Source of the DNA: Mycolicibacterium sp. CBMA 234
Lineage (GTDB): Bacteria > Actinomycetota > Actinomycetes > Mycobacteriales > Mycobacteriaceae
Direction of reading: 5' to 3'
Assembly (NCBI RefSeq): GCF_009729415.1
Contig: NZ_MPKW01000012.1
Coordinates: forward strand, 190,482-254,481
DNA length: 64,000 bases
This document shows, in pieces, positions 27,511 through 36,383 of this stretch. How positions within the stretch are numbered: the first letter of the stretch is position 1; each line of letters begins with the position of its first letter. A program made the position numbers and the translations under genes. A model generated the notes under the pieces. That model had not been told where the DNA came from and did not search any database. It saw only the letters and a program-made list of their open reading frames with translations.

Positions 27511-28968
27511 TCATGGCAGGGCTTCCACTGGCTGCGAACGGGCCAACAGGTGGGAACGGGCCAGGTACCCGATGGCGGACATTGCGAATATCGGCCAGAA
27601 AAAATAGACGACGATCTGCGAGAGAATCGAGATCGAATTGATGACCATCAACGCCACCCAGGTGCCGCAATACGACCAGTTGTAAGCCGCCAGCGCATCG
27701 GGCGCCGCCTCGAGGCCGTCGTCGAATCTGCGTACTGCCAAACCGAGCAGGAAGTAGCCGACGACAATCCCGGCACTGCCATAGTTCCAGTAAAGTTCCG
27801 CGCCGAATCCCAGGATCTGGTCGATGATCTCGGGCTCTCCGTAGATCAGCGCGTTGTACTCGATGGGCGCGCTGTCATTTCGGAAGGCCTTCCCGAGCTC
27901 TGGAACGGGATACATTGCGGAACTGACGACGGAATCGCTCTGACGCGTTCCGGTCCGGTCAACTTCCTGGACTATGACGGCCCAGAACTGTGGGCCGTTT
28001 CCATAACTCTGCAAATAGTCGGCGAATGTCGGACGGGGATGGTCCAACCCCGCGGCGGATTCGCTGATGGCCCCGCCCCGGGTGCCCTGGTAGATGTCCC
28101 GGTATCCCCCGAACAAGAAACCGGCGAAGGCGACGGCCCCAAGTAACGCAACAATGCGAATCGGCGACAGCCGCCGTCCAAAGCGGCTGTAGGCCGTGAC
28201 GAGGGCCAGTAGCGGAATGGCTGCGGAGGCGCGGTTGTAGTCGTAGATCGCTGAAGCGGCGATGGCGACGACGATGAGGCCCGCTTCCATTGGTTGCAGG
28301 CGCGCACCCGGCTGCCGGCGCGCGACCCGCAACGCCCACAGAACGATCACTCCGTACGCCAGAAATGGGCGCAGGAACTGCGCGGCGAAGCTGCTCGCCG
28401 TGGTCGGTTCCGGGTCGGTGAGGATGGTGGCTTGTCCGCTGAAGTAGGCGACCAATGCGCCGATGGACCCGAATGCCAGTGCAACCCCTACCGCGCCGAA
28501 CGCAATGAAGTAGAAGGCGACTCCGGTGGTGAATCGCGGTTCGAGCAAAAAGGGTTTTGGCCGGGCAGGTTTCGCCCAGGCCACGTACCCAACGGTGTAG
28601 CACGCGTATGCCCCTACCTGTAGCAGCAAGGCGTGGTTGATGTAGTTGTCCGACGGACGGAATCGGAGCGTGCCGAGAATCGGGCCGGAAAGCACGAACA
28701 GCGTTGGGATGACCACGAGCTGGAGGAAAAAGAGCAGCGCGGCGACATTGCCCGGCCCGAGGACCCGGTCACTGTTCCATCGGACCCGCGGAACCAGCAG
28801 CTGAATGCTGAGGAAAGCTGCGAAAGCTATTGGCACAGCGGGGTATCTGGTGGCGTAGCCCTCTTTCTGAAGGGACACCGCCCACAGGACCGCCGCCGCG
28901 CCGACGGTCACGACGACTGGCCAGACACTTGGCTGACGACGGACCGCTGCGGTCCGCGCGGTGGTCAC
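27511..28968 (-). CDS. Wzy-like O-antigen/oligosaccharide repeat-unit polymerase
   Basis: 485 residues with about a dozen hydrophobic segments and a large hydrophilic loop (about residues 280-390, containing SYGNGPQFWAVIVQEVDRTG), the usual layout of repeat-unit polymerases. Sequence conservation in the family is low, so the call relies on topology and position beside flippase, BY-kinase and glycosyltransferase genes. The open frame extends to 29454, but that part is the shadow of the flippase gene. The GTG at 28968 overlaps the flippase stop (GTGA) and gives MTTARTAAVRRQPSVWP. Confidence 0.82.
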   Translation of the reverse strand: MTTARTAAVRRQPSVWPVVVTVGAAAVLWAVSLQKEGYATRYPAVPIAFAAFLSIQLLVPRVRWNSDRVLGPGNVAALLFFLQLVVIPTLFVLSGPILGTLRFRPSDNYINHALLLQVGAYACYTVGYVAWAKPARPKPFLLEPRFTTGVAFYFIAFGAVGVALAFGSIGALVAYFSGQATILTDPEPTTASSFAAQFLRPFLAYGVIVLWALRVARRQPGARLQPMEAGLIVVAIAASAIYDYNRASAAIPLLALVTAYSRFGRRLSPIRIVALLGAVAFAGFLFGGYRDIYQGTRGGAISESAAGLDHPRPTFADYLQSYGNGPQFWAVIVQEVDRTGTRQSDSVVSSAMYPVPELGKAFRNDSAPIEYNALIYGEPEIIDQILGFGAELYWNYGSAGIVVGYFLLGLAVRRFDDGLEAAPDALAAYNWSYCGTWVALMVINSISILSQIVVYFFWPIFAMSAIGYLARSHLLARSQPVEALP

Positions 28969-30305
28969 GTCGGTTCCTCTTTCGACGCCCGAGCCGCCAG
29001 TGCAATGGGCAGCAGGACCAGACAACTCACGACGTACGCGGTGAGATATGCCGCCGCCAGGCCGACGTCGTTCAGTGCGGGTACCAGCGCGATTGCACCG
29101 CCGGCGAGCGCCGCCGCGAGTGCGAGATCGCTCCACATCCAGATCGCCACCCGCCCTTCGGCCAGAGCGCGGCTGCCGAGAACGTTGTTCAGCGCCACCG
29201 GCACGGTGGCGACGGCGAGTATGACGAGCACCATTGACGCCCGGGAGTACTCGGCCCCTTGCAGACCCATGATCGGGCCGGCAAATGCGATGAGACCAAG
29301 GCCTGTCGTCGTCGAGAACACCGCCGTCAGCACGCCGTACCGGACGAACAACGCGCGAGCGTCCAAGTCGCGGCCCGTGGCCCGCAACCGGCCGAGCATC
29401 GGTAGCAGGACAGAACCCATGGTCGCCGGCACAAAGAGAGCGATTGAGTGCCATCGCATGGCCACGGCGAAGGTACCGATGTGCTCAAGACCGCCTGATT
29501 GCCTGCCGAGTAGCACTTGGCCGAGCCACAACGACGGTTGCAGTGAGACTCCGGCGATCAATGCCGGTCCCGAGATCCGCAGCAGCGACTTGGCCTCAGC
29601 CAGGCGGACCACGCTGCGGTAGCGGCCAATTGACCGGGGACCGCGGGCCGATCTGAGCAGACGGAGTCCGAACACGCACGTCAGCGCCTCGGCACCAGAC
29701 AACCCCCAAAGCGCCTCCTTGGCGCCGGGTGCGCTGAGCAGAACGATGACCAGCACCGCGCCGCAGAGGCATCCGTAAACGGCTCGGAAGAGTCCGACCA
29801 TGTCGAACCTCTCCAGCGCGGCCAACACCGCGGCGAGCACCTCCACCATCGGTGTGGTGAGGATGAATATCGATGCCACGGCCACCAGCGGCCCGACAGC
29901 CGGCTGGTTCAATATCCGATCCGCCACCCAAACACTGGTCAGCGCACCGCCGATCATGGTGAGGAAACCAACGGATGCTGTCAGCCCGAGCGCCAAATCG
30001 ATCAACCGGTCCCGGCGAACAGGATCGACGTCGCGCGCCTCGGCAACCAGCTTCTGGACCGCAACCGGTAACCCGAGGGCACTTACCGAGGTGACGACCA
30101 ATGCGGTCGACAACGCCAGTGACAGTCCGCCGAACTGCGCGCTGCCCAACCGGTTGGCCGCGAGCAGCAGCGCAGCGACGTGCGCGACACGGCCGACGGC
30201 TGTGCCGGCAAGCGCCCAGCTGCCACTTCGCAACGCGGTGCGTAGCGTCATATCGCGCAGCGGCCAGGACAGGACGGCCGTCCAGGGGCGCGTCACATGG
30301 AGCAC
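28965..30305 (-). CDS. Wzx-like polysaccharide flippase (MOP superfamily)
   Basis: 446 residues with about 12-14 membrane helices and the polysaccharide-export opening TLRTALRSGSWALAGTAVGR; AALLLAANRLGSAQFGGLSL is a typical first-helix segment. It would flip the polyprenyl-linked repeat unit across the membrane for polymerisation. The start is uncertain: GTG at 30305 is the longest, with alternatives GTG 30296 and ATG 30251. None has a strong ribosome-binding site. It overlaps the polymerase gene by four bases. Confidence 0.87.
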   Translation of the reverse strand: MLHVTRPWTAVLSWPLRDMTLRTALRSGSWALAGTAVGRVAHVAALLLAANRLGSAQFGGLSLALSTALVVTSVSALGLPVAVQKLVAEARDVDPVRRDRLIDLALGLTASVGFLTMIGGALTSVWVADRILNQPAVGPLVAVASIFILTTPMVEVLAAVLAALERFDMVGLFRAVYGCLCGAVLVIVLLSAPGAKEALWGLSGAEALTCVFGLRLLRSARGPRSIGRYRSVVRLAEAKSLLRISGPALIAGVSLQPSLWLGQVLLGRQSGGLEHIGTFAVAMRWHSIALFVPATMGSVLLPMLGRLRATGRDLDARALFVRYGVLTAVFSTTTGLGLIAFAGPIMGLQGAEYSRASMVLVILAVATVPVALNNVLGSRALAEGRVAIWMWSDLALAAALAGGAIALVPALNDVGLAAAYLTAYVVSCLVLLPIALAARASKEEPT

Positions 30306-30315
30306 TCTTCGCAGT

Positions 30316-31449
30316 TCATTGCCTCAGTACCTCGCGATACAGCGTCTCGGCCCGGTCGGCGATGGCGATCCAGGTGAACTTGCTGGCCTCGCCCGGCGCC
30401 GCCGCAGCCAACCTCGCCAATGCGGCGCGGTCGTCGCACAGGGCGATCAGCTCGTCGGCCAGCGCCTCCGCGTCGCCCGGCCGCACAAGGACGCCGGCCG
30501 ACGGCGAGACCACCTCCGGCAGGCCACCGAGGTTGGAGCACACGACGGGCGTCCCGGATGCCAGCGCCTCTGCGGCCGCCATGCCGAACATCTCGTCCTG
30601 GCGGGTCGGCATGGCGCAGATATCGAGTGAGCGAAACACGTCGGCAACCTCGTCCTCAGGTACCGCACCGAGCCAGCGCCCGCCCAGCTCCTCGATCTGA
30701 TCGGTCAGCGGGGTCCCTCGCGTCTGGCCGAAGATGTCGGCCGGACCCGCGACGAGCAGGGCGGCGGAGGGATGCGCTGCCTTCACCGTCCGGAACGCCT
30801 CGGCCAGGGTGTCGGAACCCTTTTGCGTGCACACGCGGCCGACGTATCCGATCACCAGGTGCGTATCCAGCGCGTACCGTTGCCGAGCGGCTTCGCGTCG
30901 CGATTCGTCGGGGCTGAACTGCTCGACGTTGACCCCGTTGGGAAGTACGCGGAAGTCTGCCAGAGGGAGGGACCAGAATTCGGCAGCTTCGCGGGCGCAG
31001 AAATCCGAGACTGGCATGAGCCTGTCGAATGACTTCAGCGCCCGCCGGTAGGCGGCCTTCGCGAGTGGATGTTCGGAGCCTCGATACCGGAAGAAATCGA
31101 AGGTGAGGACCTTCGGGGCCGGGAGCCCGGCCAGGCATAGTGCCGCCGCGGGACTGTTGTGGACGTGAATGATGTCGGGGGCGAAGTCGCTGATTCCGGG
31201 GCGGGCCCTGGTCAGCAACTCGATGTCGCGCAGCGGGCGTCGCGTTCGACATGCGACGTCGAGAATGGGTACTTGTTGAGCGGCTCCGGCCGCGCGCACC
31301 TCGTTCGGCTTTGCGGCGAGGGACACAAGCAGGACGTCGTCACCGCGATGTAGTTGTGCTGCGGCCAATTCGAGCATCCGCCGCTCGACCGCACCACCGA
31401 ACGAGTACCCCACAGGCAGCACCGCGGGGCCGATATGAGCGATTCTCAT
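30316..31449 (-). CDS. GT4-family glycosyltransferase
   Basis: 377 residues. It opens MRIAHIGPAVLPVGYSFGGA and has HVHNSPAAALCLAGLPAP, VIGYVGRVCTQKGSDTLAEA at the domain junction and DEMFGMAAAEALASGTPVVC as the E-x7-E-containing block. It is a retaining GT-B enzyme, typical of glycan assembly clusters. The ATG directly follows the stop (TAG) of the BY-kinase gene with no gap, so the genes are co-transcribed and probably coupled. The sugar donor is unknown. Confidence 0.92.
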   Translation of the reverse strand: MRIAHIGPAVLPVGYSFGGAVERRMLELAAAQLHRGDDVLLVSLAAKPNEVRAAGAAQQVPILDVACRTRRPLRDIELLTRARPGISDFAPDIIHVHNSPAAALCLAGLPAPKVLTFDFFRYRGSEHPLAKAAYRRALKSFDRLMPVSDFCAREAAEFWSLPLADFRVLPNGVNVEQFSPDESRREAARQRYALDTHLVIGYVGRVCTQKGSDTLAEAFRTVKAAHPSAALLVAGPADIFGQTRGTPLTDQIEELGGRWLGAVPEDEVADVFRSLDICAMPTRQDEMFGMAAAEALASGTPVVCSNLGGLPEVVSPSAGVLVRPGDAEALADELIALCDDRAALARLAAAAPGEASKFTWIAIADRAETLYREVLRQ

Positions 31450-32970
31450 CTAGCCGCCTGTCGATCGACCGCCGTCAGATGCCGGCGCGTGGGGATCGGT
31501 CAGCGACTGCGACCGCCGGGCACTGTCTGGCCGGTGGGCGCCTCGTTCGTAGTCGTCGTACTCGTCTTCGCTCGAATCACTGGCCTCGCCATGCGCGGTG
31601 TCTCGTCGCCCAGGATAGAAATCAGTTCGCGGTTGGCCGTTTTCGCGCCTTCGCCGGGGCATCACGAATACGCAGCCGAGCGTGTTTGCCGATACCGCTC
31701 GCAATGCAGCGAGGGCGGCTGTGACTTTCGAATCAGTTGTGCGTCCCTGCCTCACCACGAGCAATGCCGCGTCGCACAAATAGGCGAGCACACTGGCATC
31801 GGCCACCGCCAGCAACGCTGGTGAGTCGATCAGTATTAGGTCATATCGACTCTCGACTTCGGCAAGCACCAGACCCATGGAACCCAGTAGCTCGCCCGGG
31901 TTGTCGGGTACCGGCCCGCTCGTCATGACGTCGAATCGTCCTTCTTTCCAAGGGCTGATTGCGTCGGCCGGCTCGCACTCGTGGCGCAGGACCGTGCTGA
32001 GGCCGGACGATGGATCCATCCCGAGGTACTTGCCGACTTTTGGTTGACGCAGGTCGGCGTCGACCAAAAGGACTCTCTCGCCCTCTAAGGCGAACGCGGC
32101 GGCGAGATTGCACACCAGCGCCGTCTTGCCTTCGCCGGCCAGCGCGCTTGTCACGACGAGGCTGCTACAGCTGCTCGCCATCCCGGCGGAACGAAGATTG
32201 ATCCGCAACTGTCGGACGGCCTCCGCTACGTGCCCGCGGGGTTTGGCCGTAATGAGAATCGGAGTCCGCCGAGACGACCGATCGTGGGGAATGGCTCCTA
32301 GCAGCGGTAGCCCAGTGAGCTCCTCCAAGGCTTCGGGCGTGCGGACCGACCGGTCGAGACTGCGCCGAATGAGAGCAACCGACAAGCCGAGGAAGGTGCC
32401 GACCGCCGCGCCGATCGCGAGGTCAGCTTTGCGGTTGGGAGAGGCCGGCGTTTTCGGCACGGCAGCGGGCGCGAGTACCCGCAGCGTCACCACCGTGGAA
32501 AGGATGGGATCGCGGGGGCGCTCTAGGTCTCCGACGAGGTTGACGCTCCGCGTGGCGAGGGCGTCGGCGATCTGCGCCGCTCGTTCAGCGGACGGGTTGG
32601 CAACCTTCACCGTCAACGTCGGGGTGCCCGCCGTGGACTGAACGGTGATCGTGCTTCTGGGAACCGGCCCGCCGACGTCGAACCCGACTTCGGCCAGCAC
32701 CCGATCGCTGACTATCAGCTCGGAATACGTGTGGGCCTTGACGACGGCCAGCTGTGCCCCTTGGTACGCCTGCCCGGGCTCACCGCCACCTTCGATTGCC
32801 GCGAAATACAGCGTGGTGCTCGCGATGTAGGTCGGGACAATGGCCTGTGCGACGAAGTGGCCACCGAGCGCACCCAAGAGCAGTCCGGCGGCAATCCACC
32901 ATTTGCCGTCGCGAAGAACCTGTAGATACTCACGCAGGGACAAGACGCCCCTTTCGTCCGCATGCCACAT
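31450..32970 (-). CDS. Wzz-type chain-length regulator fused to BY-kinase
   Basis: 506 residues. An N-terminal Wzz domain lies between two membrane helices (about 24-44 and 183-201). A cytoplasmic ATPase follows with Walker A SALAGEGKTAL (275-285), Walker A' VLLVDADLRQP (300-310) and Walker B LILIDSP. The C-terminus carries tyrosines (DFYPGRR, DEYDDYERG) in an acidic, low-complexity tail, the expected autophosphorylation cluster. Such polysaccharide co-polymerase kinases set chain length in Wzx/Wzy systems. The one-polypeptide arrangement is that of proteobacterial Wzc-like kinases; Firmicutes usually split it. It is the first gene of the minus-strand operon running to 24542. Confidence 0.92.
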   Translation of the reverse strand: MWHADERGVLSLREYLQVLRDGKWWIAAGLLLGALGGHFVAQAIVPTYIASTTLYFAAIEGGGEPGQAYQGAQLAVVKAHTYSELIVSDRVLAEVGFDVGGPVPRSTITVQSTAGTPTLTVKVANPSAERAAQIADALATRSVNLVGDLERPRDPILSTVVTLRVLAPAAVPKTPASPNRKADLAIGAAVGTFLGLSVALIRRSLDRSVRTPEALEELTGLPLLGAIPHDRSSRRTPILITAKPRGHVAEAVRQLRINLRSAGMASSCSSLVVTSALAGEGKTALVCNLAAAFALEGERVLLVDADLRQPKVGKYLGMDPSSGLSTVLRHECEPADAISPWKEGRFDVMTSGPVPDNPGELLGSMGLVLAEVESRYDLILIDSPALLAVADASVLAYLCDAALLVVRQGRTTDSKVTAALAALRAVSANTLGCVFVMPRRRRENGQPRTDFYPGRRDTAHGEASDSSEDEYDDYERGAHRPDSARRSQSLTDPHAPASDGGRSTGG

Positions 32971-33331
32971 TTGCTGTAGTCAGACGCTCGCGACAGCAAT
33001 GGCGATACGGTTTGCCATACGTGTCGACCGAACTGGGTACATACTCGACGTTTGCCACGCTAGCATTGGCGCATACCGCCCGCAAGCAAAATATGCCGCG
33101 CGGTAAGCCAATTCGACTTCCGGATTGGTCATGCTAGTGCGAAACCGCGCGCAAGCTGTATATACGCTGCATATGGTAATGATTTGGGCGGCGATTCGAA
33201 ATTCTCGGGGCGATGGCGGAGCTGGATATTTTTGCTGCAGCGGCAATTTTTAGCAAAGTAGCGCCAGAGCTTGTTTGGAGCCTCTCGCGACGTTGCCAAA
33301 TTTGTTTATAGCAATGATCTGCGCCGTCGAT
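32971..33331. other. AT-rich gene-free region, promoter side of the assembly operon
   Basis: 361 bases between the BY-kinase gene (transcribed leftwards) and the end of the VanZ-like gene. The stretch is visibly richer in A/T than anything nearby (for example AAAATATG around 33090 and GTATATACG near 33155). No coding frame is convincing. It presumably carries the promoter of the export/assembly operon and the end of the VanZ-like transcript. No clear stem-loop or operator was found by eye. Confidence 0.5.
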
Positions 33332-33943
33332 TCAGTGGCGCCTGGTCCGGCTTGATCGAATGACGGACAGCAGCGCTCCCAACGCGAACCCGATGCCCAG
33401 TCCGAGCAAATTGTCGACGACATCAGCGCTCTCGCATCCGCGCCCGAACATCGGTAGCAGCGATTGGACGCCTTCGATGACCGGCGGCAGGGCAGCGGCC
33501 GCCACGAGCAGGCGAGCGGTGGCGCCAGACCGGCCGAGAAGCCCGATGGCCAGGCCGAGTGGCGCGAACAAGATGACGTTGAGGCCGGGCTCGCCGGCGT
33601 GGAGGTAAGTGGAGAGATGCGCTGGGCTGATGCGGCTGAAATCGCACTGGCCGAGTGGGCGATGCTGCTCCCTGAACTGGCCGTTTACCGGAGTGAGCGT
33701 CGCCGCGAGCACGACTCCCACGCTCATGATCAGGACGAACGCGATCCAGCCCTCGGTACGTACGCGCCGTGCCACACGGCCGGCGGCGGCACAAGCGATC
33801 ACGGTAGTGGCGGCCATCCCGGGGATAACCCACGGCAGGGCCTCCACTAGGGATATCAATGGCGTCAAAAGCTGGATGGCAGCGGTGGTGGCAATCGTCG
33901 GAACGCTCTCGTCAGATTGATCGGCGATAAGCCCGATCTTCAC
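33332..33943 (-). CDS. VanZ-like membrane protein
   Basis: 203 residues with about five hydrophobic helices; GLNVILFAPLGLAIGLLGRS and SADVVDNLLGLGIGFALGAL match the VanZ-like family pattern. The function of the family is poorly defined. In some cases it affects glycopeptide tolerance, and it often sits in polysaccharide or cell-wall loci. The GTG start at 33941-33943 has only a weak ribosome-binding site. It is divergent from the FemAB-like gene and separated from the assembly operon by an AT-rich region. Confidence 0.8.
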   Translation of the reverse strand: MKIGLIADQSDESVPTIATTAAIQLLTPLISLVEALPWVIPGMAATTVIACAAAGRVARRVRTEGWIAFVLIMSVGVVLAATLTPVNGQFREQHRPLGQCDFSRISPAHLSTYLHAGEPGLNVILFAPLGLAIGLLGRSGATARLLVAAAALPPVIEGVQSLLPMFGRGCESADVVDNLLGLGIGFALGALLSVIRSSRTRRH

Positions 33944-34025
33944 CGGTTGGGGTGGGTCAAGAACGGGCCAAATTGGTAGCTGCGAATTCGAACGCGGACC
34001 TGTTTATGAGGTAGTACCATACGCC

Positions 34026-35162
34026 ATGTGGGGGACGGCCTTTGCCGGATTGGCTGACCCCTGCTCCTGCGTCACCTTTGTGTGGGGAGTGAGCAGGCAT
34101 GACAACGAAGGCGCGGTGTCTCGTGTCGATACGACCGTGCGCGTCGCGCTGATCGAGCCGACCGATCAGCGTTGGCGAGACACGCTGGCGGCGATCAGGC
34201 ACGACTTCTATCACCTGCCCGAGTACGTCTCGCTTGAGTCGTCTCGCATGGGTGGCACGGCAGTTGGCGTCTACGTCGACGAGCCTGGTGTGCGTCTGCT
34301 CATGCCGCTCATTCGTCGAGCGATTCCCGGCAGCGATGCAAGCGACCTCATTTCCCCCTACGGATATGCCTCGCCGATCGCACAGTTCGACGACGTCGCA
34401 TTATTGCGAGGCGCGTTGTCCGCGGTTGTGCAGAACCTGCGTGACAGCGGTTCTGTGTCTTTGTTTGCGCGACTCCATCCGATCCTGGAGTTGCCCGACG
34501 GCGCATTCAAGGACCTGGGCGTCCTTGTCGAACACGGGCAGACGGTGTCAATCAACTTGCGCCAGAACGATACTCGGCAATGGAGCGGTATCCGGTACAG
34601 CCATCGAAGGTCGGTCAACCACAGTGAGCGGTCGGGACACCGAGCGTTCATCGACGACACCGGTCAACACTTCGACAGGTTCATCACTCTCTATCTCGAC
34701 ACCATGCGGCGCAAGAACGCGGCGGCCGAGTACTTCTTCTCCCAGGACTACTTCTCGGGACTCCGGCTGGGATTGCGCGAAAATCTGCACCTCTGCGTCG
34801 TCGAAATCGACGGGTCGATCGCCTGTGCAGGCCTGTTCGGCGAAACCGACGGAATCGTTCAGTACCACCTGTCAGGCGACGACGAGCAGACGCTCAAGCT
34901 CAGTCCGTCGAAATTCATGATCAATCATGTGCGGCAGTGGGCGACGGGGCGAGGCGCAGAAGTCCTGCATCTGGGGGGTGGAGTCGGCGGCGCCAACGAT
35001 TCGCTCATGTTTTTCAAGGCAGGTTTCTCTCACTGCAGGCGCCCGTTCAAGACTTGGCGCGTGGTGTTGGACGAGCGGCGATACGCAGAACTGTCTGGCG
35101 CCGACCCCGACCCGACCGGTTTCTTTCCCGCTTATCGCGGGGCGCCGTCCCATGCGTCGTGA
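34026..35162 (+). CDS. FemAB/GNAT-fold amino-acyl or acyl transferase
   Basis: Up to 378 residues. The central part IRYSHRRSVNHSERSGHRAF and the segment LCVVEIDGSIACAGLFGETD followed by YHLSGDDEQTLKLSPSKFMI fit the FemAB-like acetyltransferase-6 group (tandem GNAT folds). FemAB proteins add amino acids to peptidoglycan, and relatives add acyl or amino-acyl groups to polysaccharides. In this locus it could decorate a sugar. The start is unresolved: ATG 34026 is longest, while GTG 34116 behind GAAGG would give a conventional N-terminus and 348 residues. It overlaps the next glycosyltransferase gene by 11 bases. Confidence 0.75.
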   Translation: MWGTAFAGLADPCSCVTFVWGVSRHDNEGAVSRVDTTVRVALIEPTDQRWRDTLAAIRHDFYHLPEYVSLESSRMGGTAVGVYVDEPGVRLLMPLIRRAIPGSDASDLISPYGYASPIAQFDDVALLRGALSAVVQNLRDSGSVSLFARLHPILELPDGAFKDLGVLVEHGQTVSINLRQNDTRQWSGIRYSHRRSVNHSERSGHRAFIDDTGQHFDRFITLYLDTMRRKNAAAEYFFSQDYFSGLRLGLRENLHLCVVEIDGSIACAGLFGETDGIVQYHLSGDDEQTLKLSPSKFMINHVRQWATGRGAEVLHLGGGVGGANDSLMFFKAGFSHCRRPFKTWRVVLDERRYAELSGADPDPTGFFPAYRGAPSHAS

Positions 35163-36315
35163 CCACGTAGGTCGCCGGCGGATCGCGTTCGTGGTGTCCG
35201 AACCGGTCACTGCGACGTCGTTCCTCGGCGGGCATCTGCGAGCCCTCGCCGCAATTTATGACGTGACTCTGATCGCCAATACGGACGACCCTGGGCTGCT
35301 GCATTCGCTCGGTGTCGATGGCGAGACCGTCGGAGTCGGAATCGAACGGCGCATCAGGCCGGTCCGGGATCTGCGGGCCCTGCTCGAACTGGTCGTGCTG
35401 TTCCGTCGCCGTGGCTTCGATGCGGTGCATTCGCTGACCCCCAAGGCGGGCCTGCTGTCGATGACTGCGGCGGTGCTGGCGCGCGTGCCGCTGCGGACCC
35501 ACACCTTCACCGGCCAGGTCTGGGCCACGCTCAACGGTCCGAAGCGAGGCCTCCTGCGGCTCCTGGACAGGGTGAACCACCGGTTCAGTAGTTTCAGCCT
35601 GGTCGACAGCCCCTCCCAACGCGCGTTTCTGATTCGCGAGCGGGTCGTTCGGGCGGAGCGGTCGGGCGTGTTGGCCGACGGTTCGATCTGCGGCGTGGAT
35701 ACCGACCGTTTTCGGCCCGACCCGGTGGGCCGAAAACGGGTACGCGTCGAACTGGGACTGAGCGAGGATGAGCTCGTCTTCCTGTTTCTCGGGCGCCTCA
35801 CGGCGGACAAGGGCGTGCTCGATCTCGCCCAGGCCTTCGCGCTCGCGCGCGAGCGTCATCGCGACATCAGCCTTGTGATCGTGGGGCCCGACGAGGAGGC
35901 ACTGCGTCCGCGGATCATGGCCGAGCTGGGGCGGCATGAGGGTGCCTGCACGCTGGTGGGCTTCACCCCCGACCCCGAGCGCTACTTGGCCGCCTGCGAC
36001 GTCTTCTGTCTCCCGAGCTATCGCGAGGGTTTCGGCTCTGTGCTCATCGAGGCAGCGGCGACGGGTGTCCCGTCGCTCGCGTCGAACATCTATGGCATCG
36101 ACGACGCCGTCATCGACGGGACGACCGGCCTGCTTCATCCGCCCGGCGACGCCGAGGCCATCGCCGGCCAGATGGAGCGTCTGATCGTTTCACCCCGGCT
36201 GCGAACCCAGCTCGGGGAGGCGGGCAGGCGGCGGGCCCTGGAAAGCTTTCCGGCGGAGCGAGTCGTCCATGCCATGGTCGATTACTACTCGGACCGGCTG
36301 CCCCCAAGGACCTAG
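35152..36315 (+). CDS. GT4-family glycosyltransferase (PglA/CapM-like)
   Basis: 387 residues. VHSLTPKAGLLSMTAAVLAR and RTHTFTGQVWATLNGPKRGL match the acceptor-side region of GT4 enzymes of the PglA type, which act on polyprenyl-diphospho-bacillosamine. FLFLGRLTADKGVLDLAQAF and YREGFGSVLIEAAATGVPSL complete the GT-B pattern. The frame extends upstream to 34927, but that is the shadow of the FemAB-like gene; the ATG at 35152 overlaps its end. It is the last recognisable gene of the island and fits a second-sugar addition after PglC. Confidence 0.9.
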   Translation: MRRDHVGRRRIAFVVSEPVTATSFLGGHLRALAAIYDVTLIANTDDPGLLHSLGVDGETVGVGIERRIRPVRDLRALLELVVLFRRRGFDAVHSLTPKAGLLSMTAAVLARVPLRTHTFTGQVWATLNGPKRGLLRLLDRVNHRFSSFSLVDSPSQRAFLIRERVVRAERSGVLADGSICGVDTDRFRPDPVGRKRVRVELGLSEDELVFLFLGRLTADKGVLDLAQAFALARERHRDISLVIVGPDEEALRPRIMAELGRHEGACTLVGFTPDPERYLAACDVFCLPSYREGFGSVLIEAAATGVPSLASNIYGIDDAVIDGTTGLLHPPGDAEAIAGQMERLIVSPRLRTQLGEAGRRRALESFPAERVVHAMVDYYSDRLPPRT

Positions 36316-36383
36316 CGCGGACCAGTCGGAGTCGGGTAGTCCTACTCATCCGCATGTGGGTAGGTCGGCGCGATGATTTCGGC

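Noticed and set aside
27001..28146. 381-residue plus-strand frame opposite the GT2 and polymerase genes
   Set aside because: It crosses two well-supported minus-strand genes and has no recognisable features.
28969..29454. 162-residue N-terminal extension of the polymerase frame
   Set aside because: It lies antiphase inside the flippase gene and is Arg-rich; the GTG at 28968 overlapping the flippase stop is the better start.
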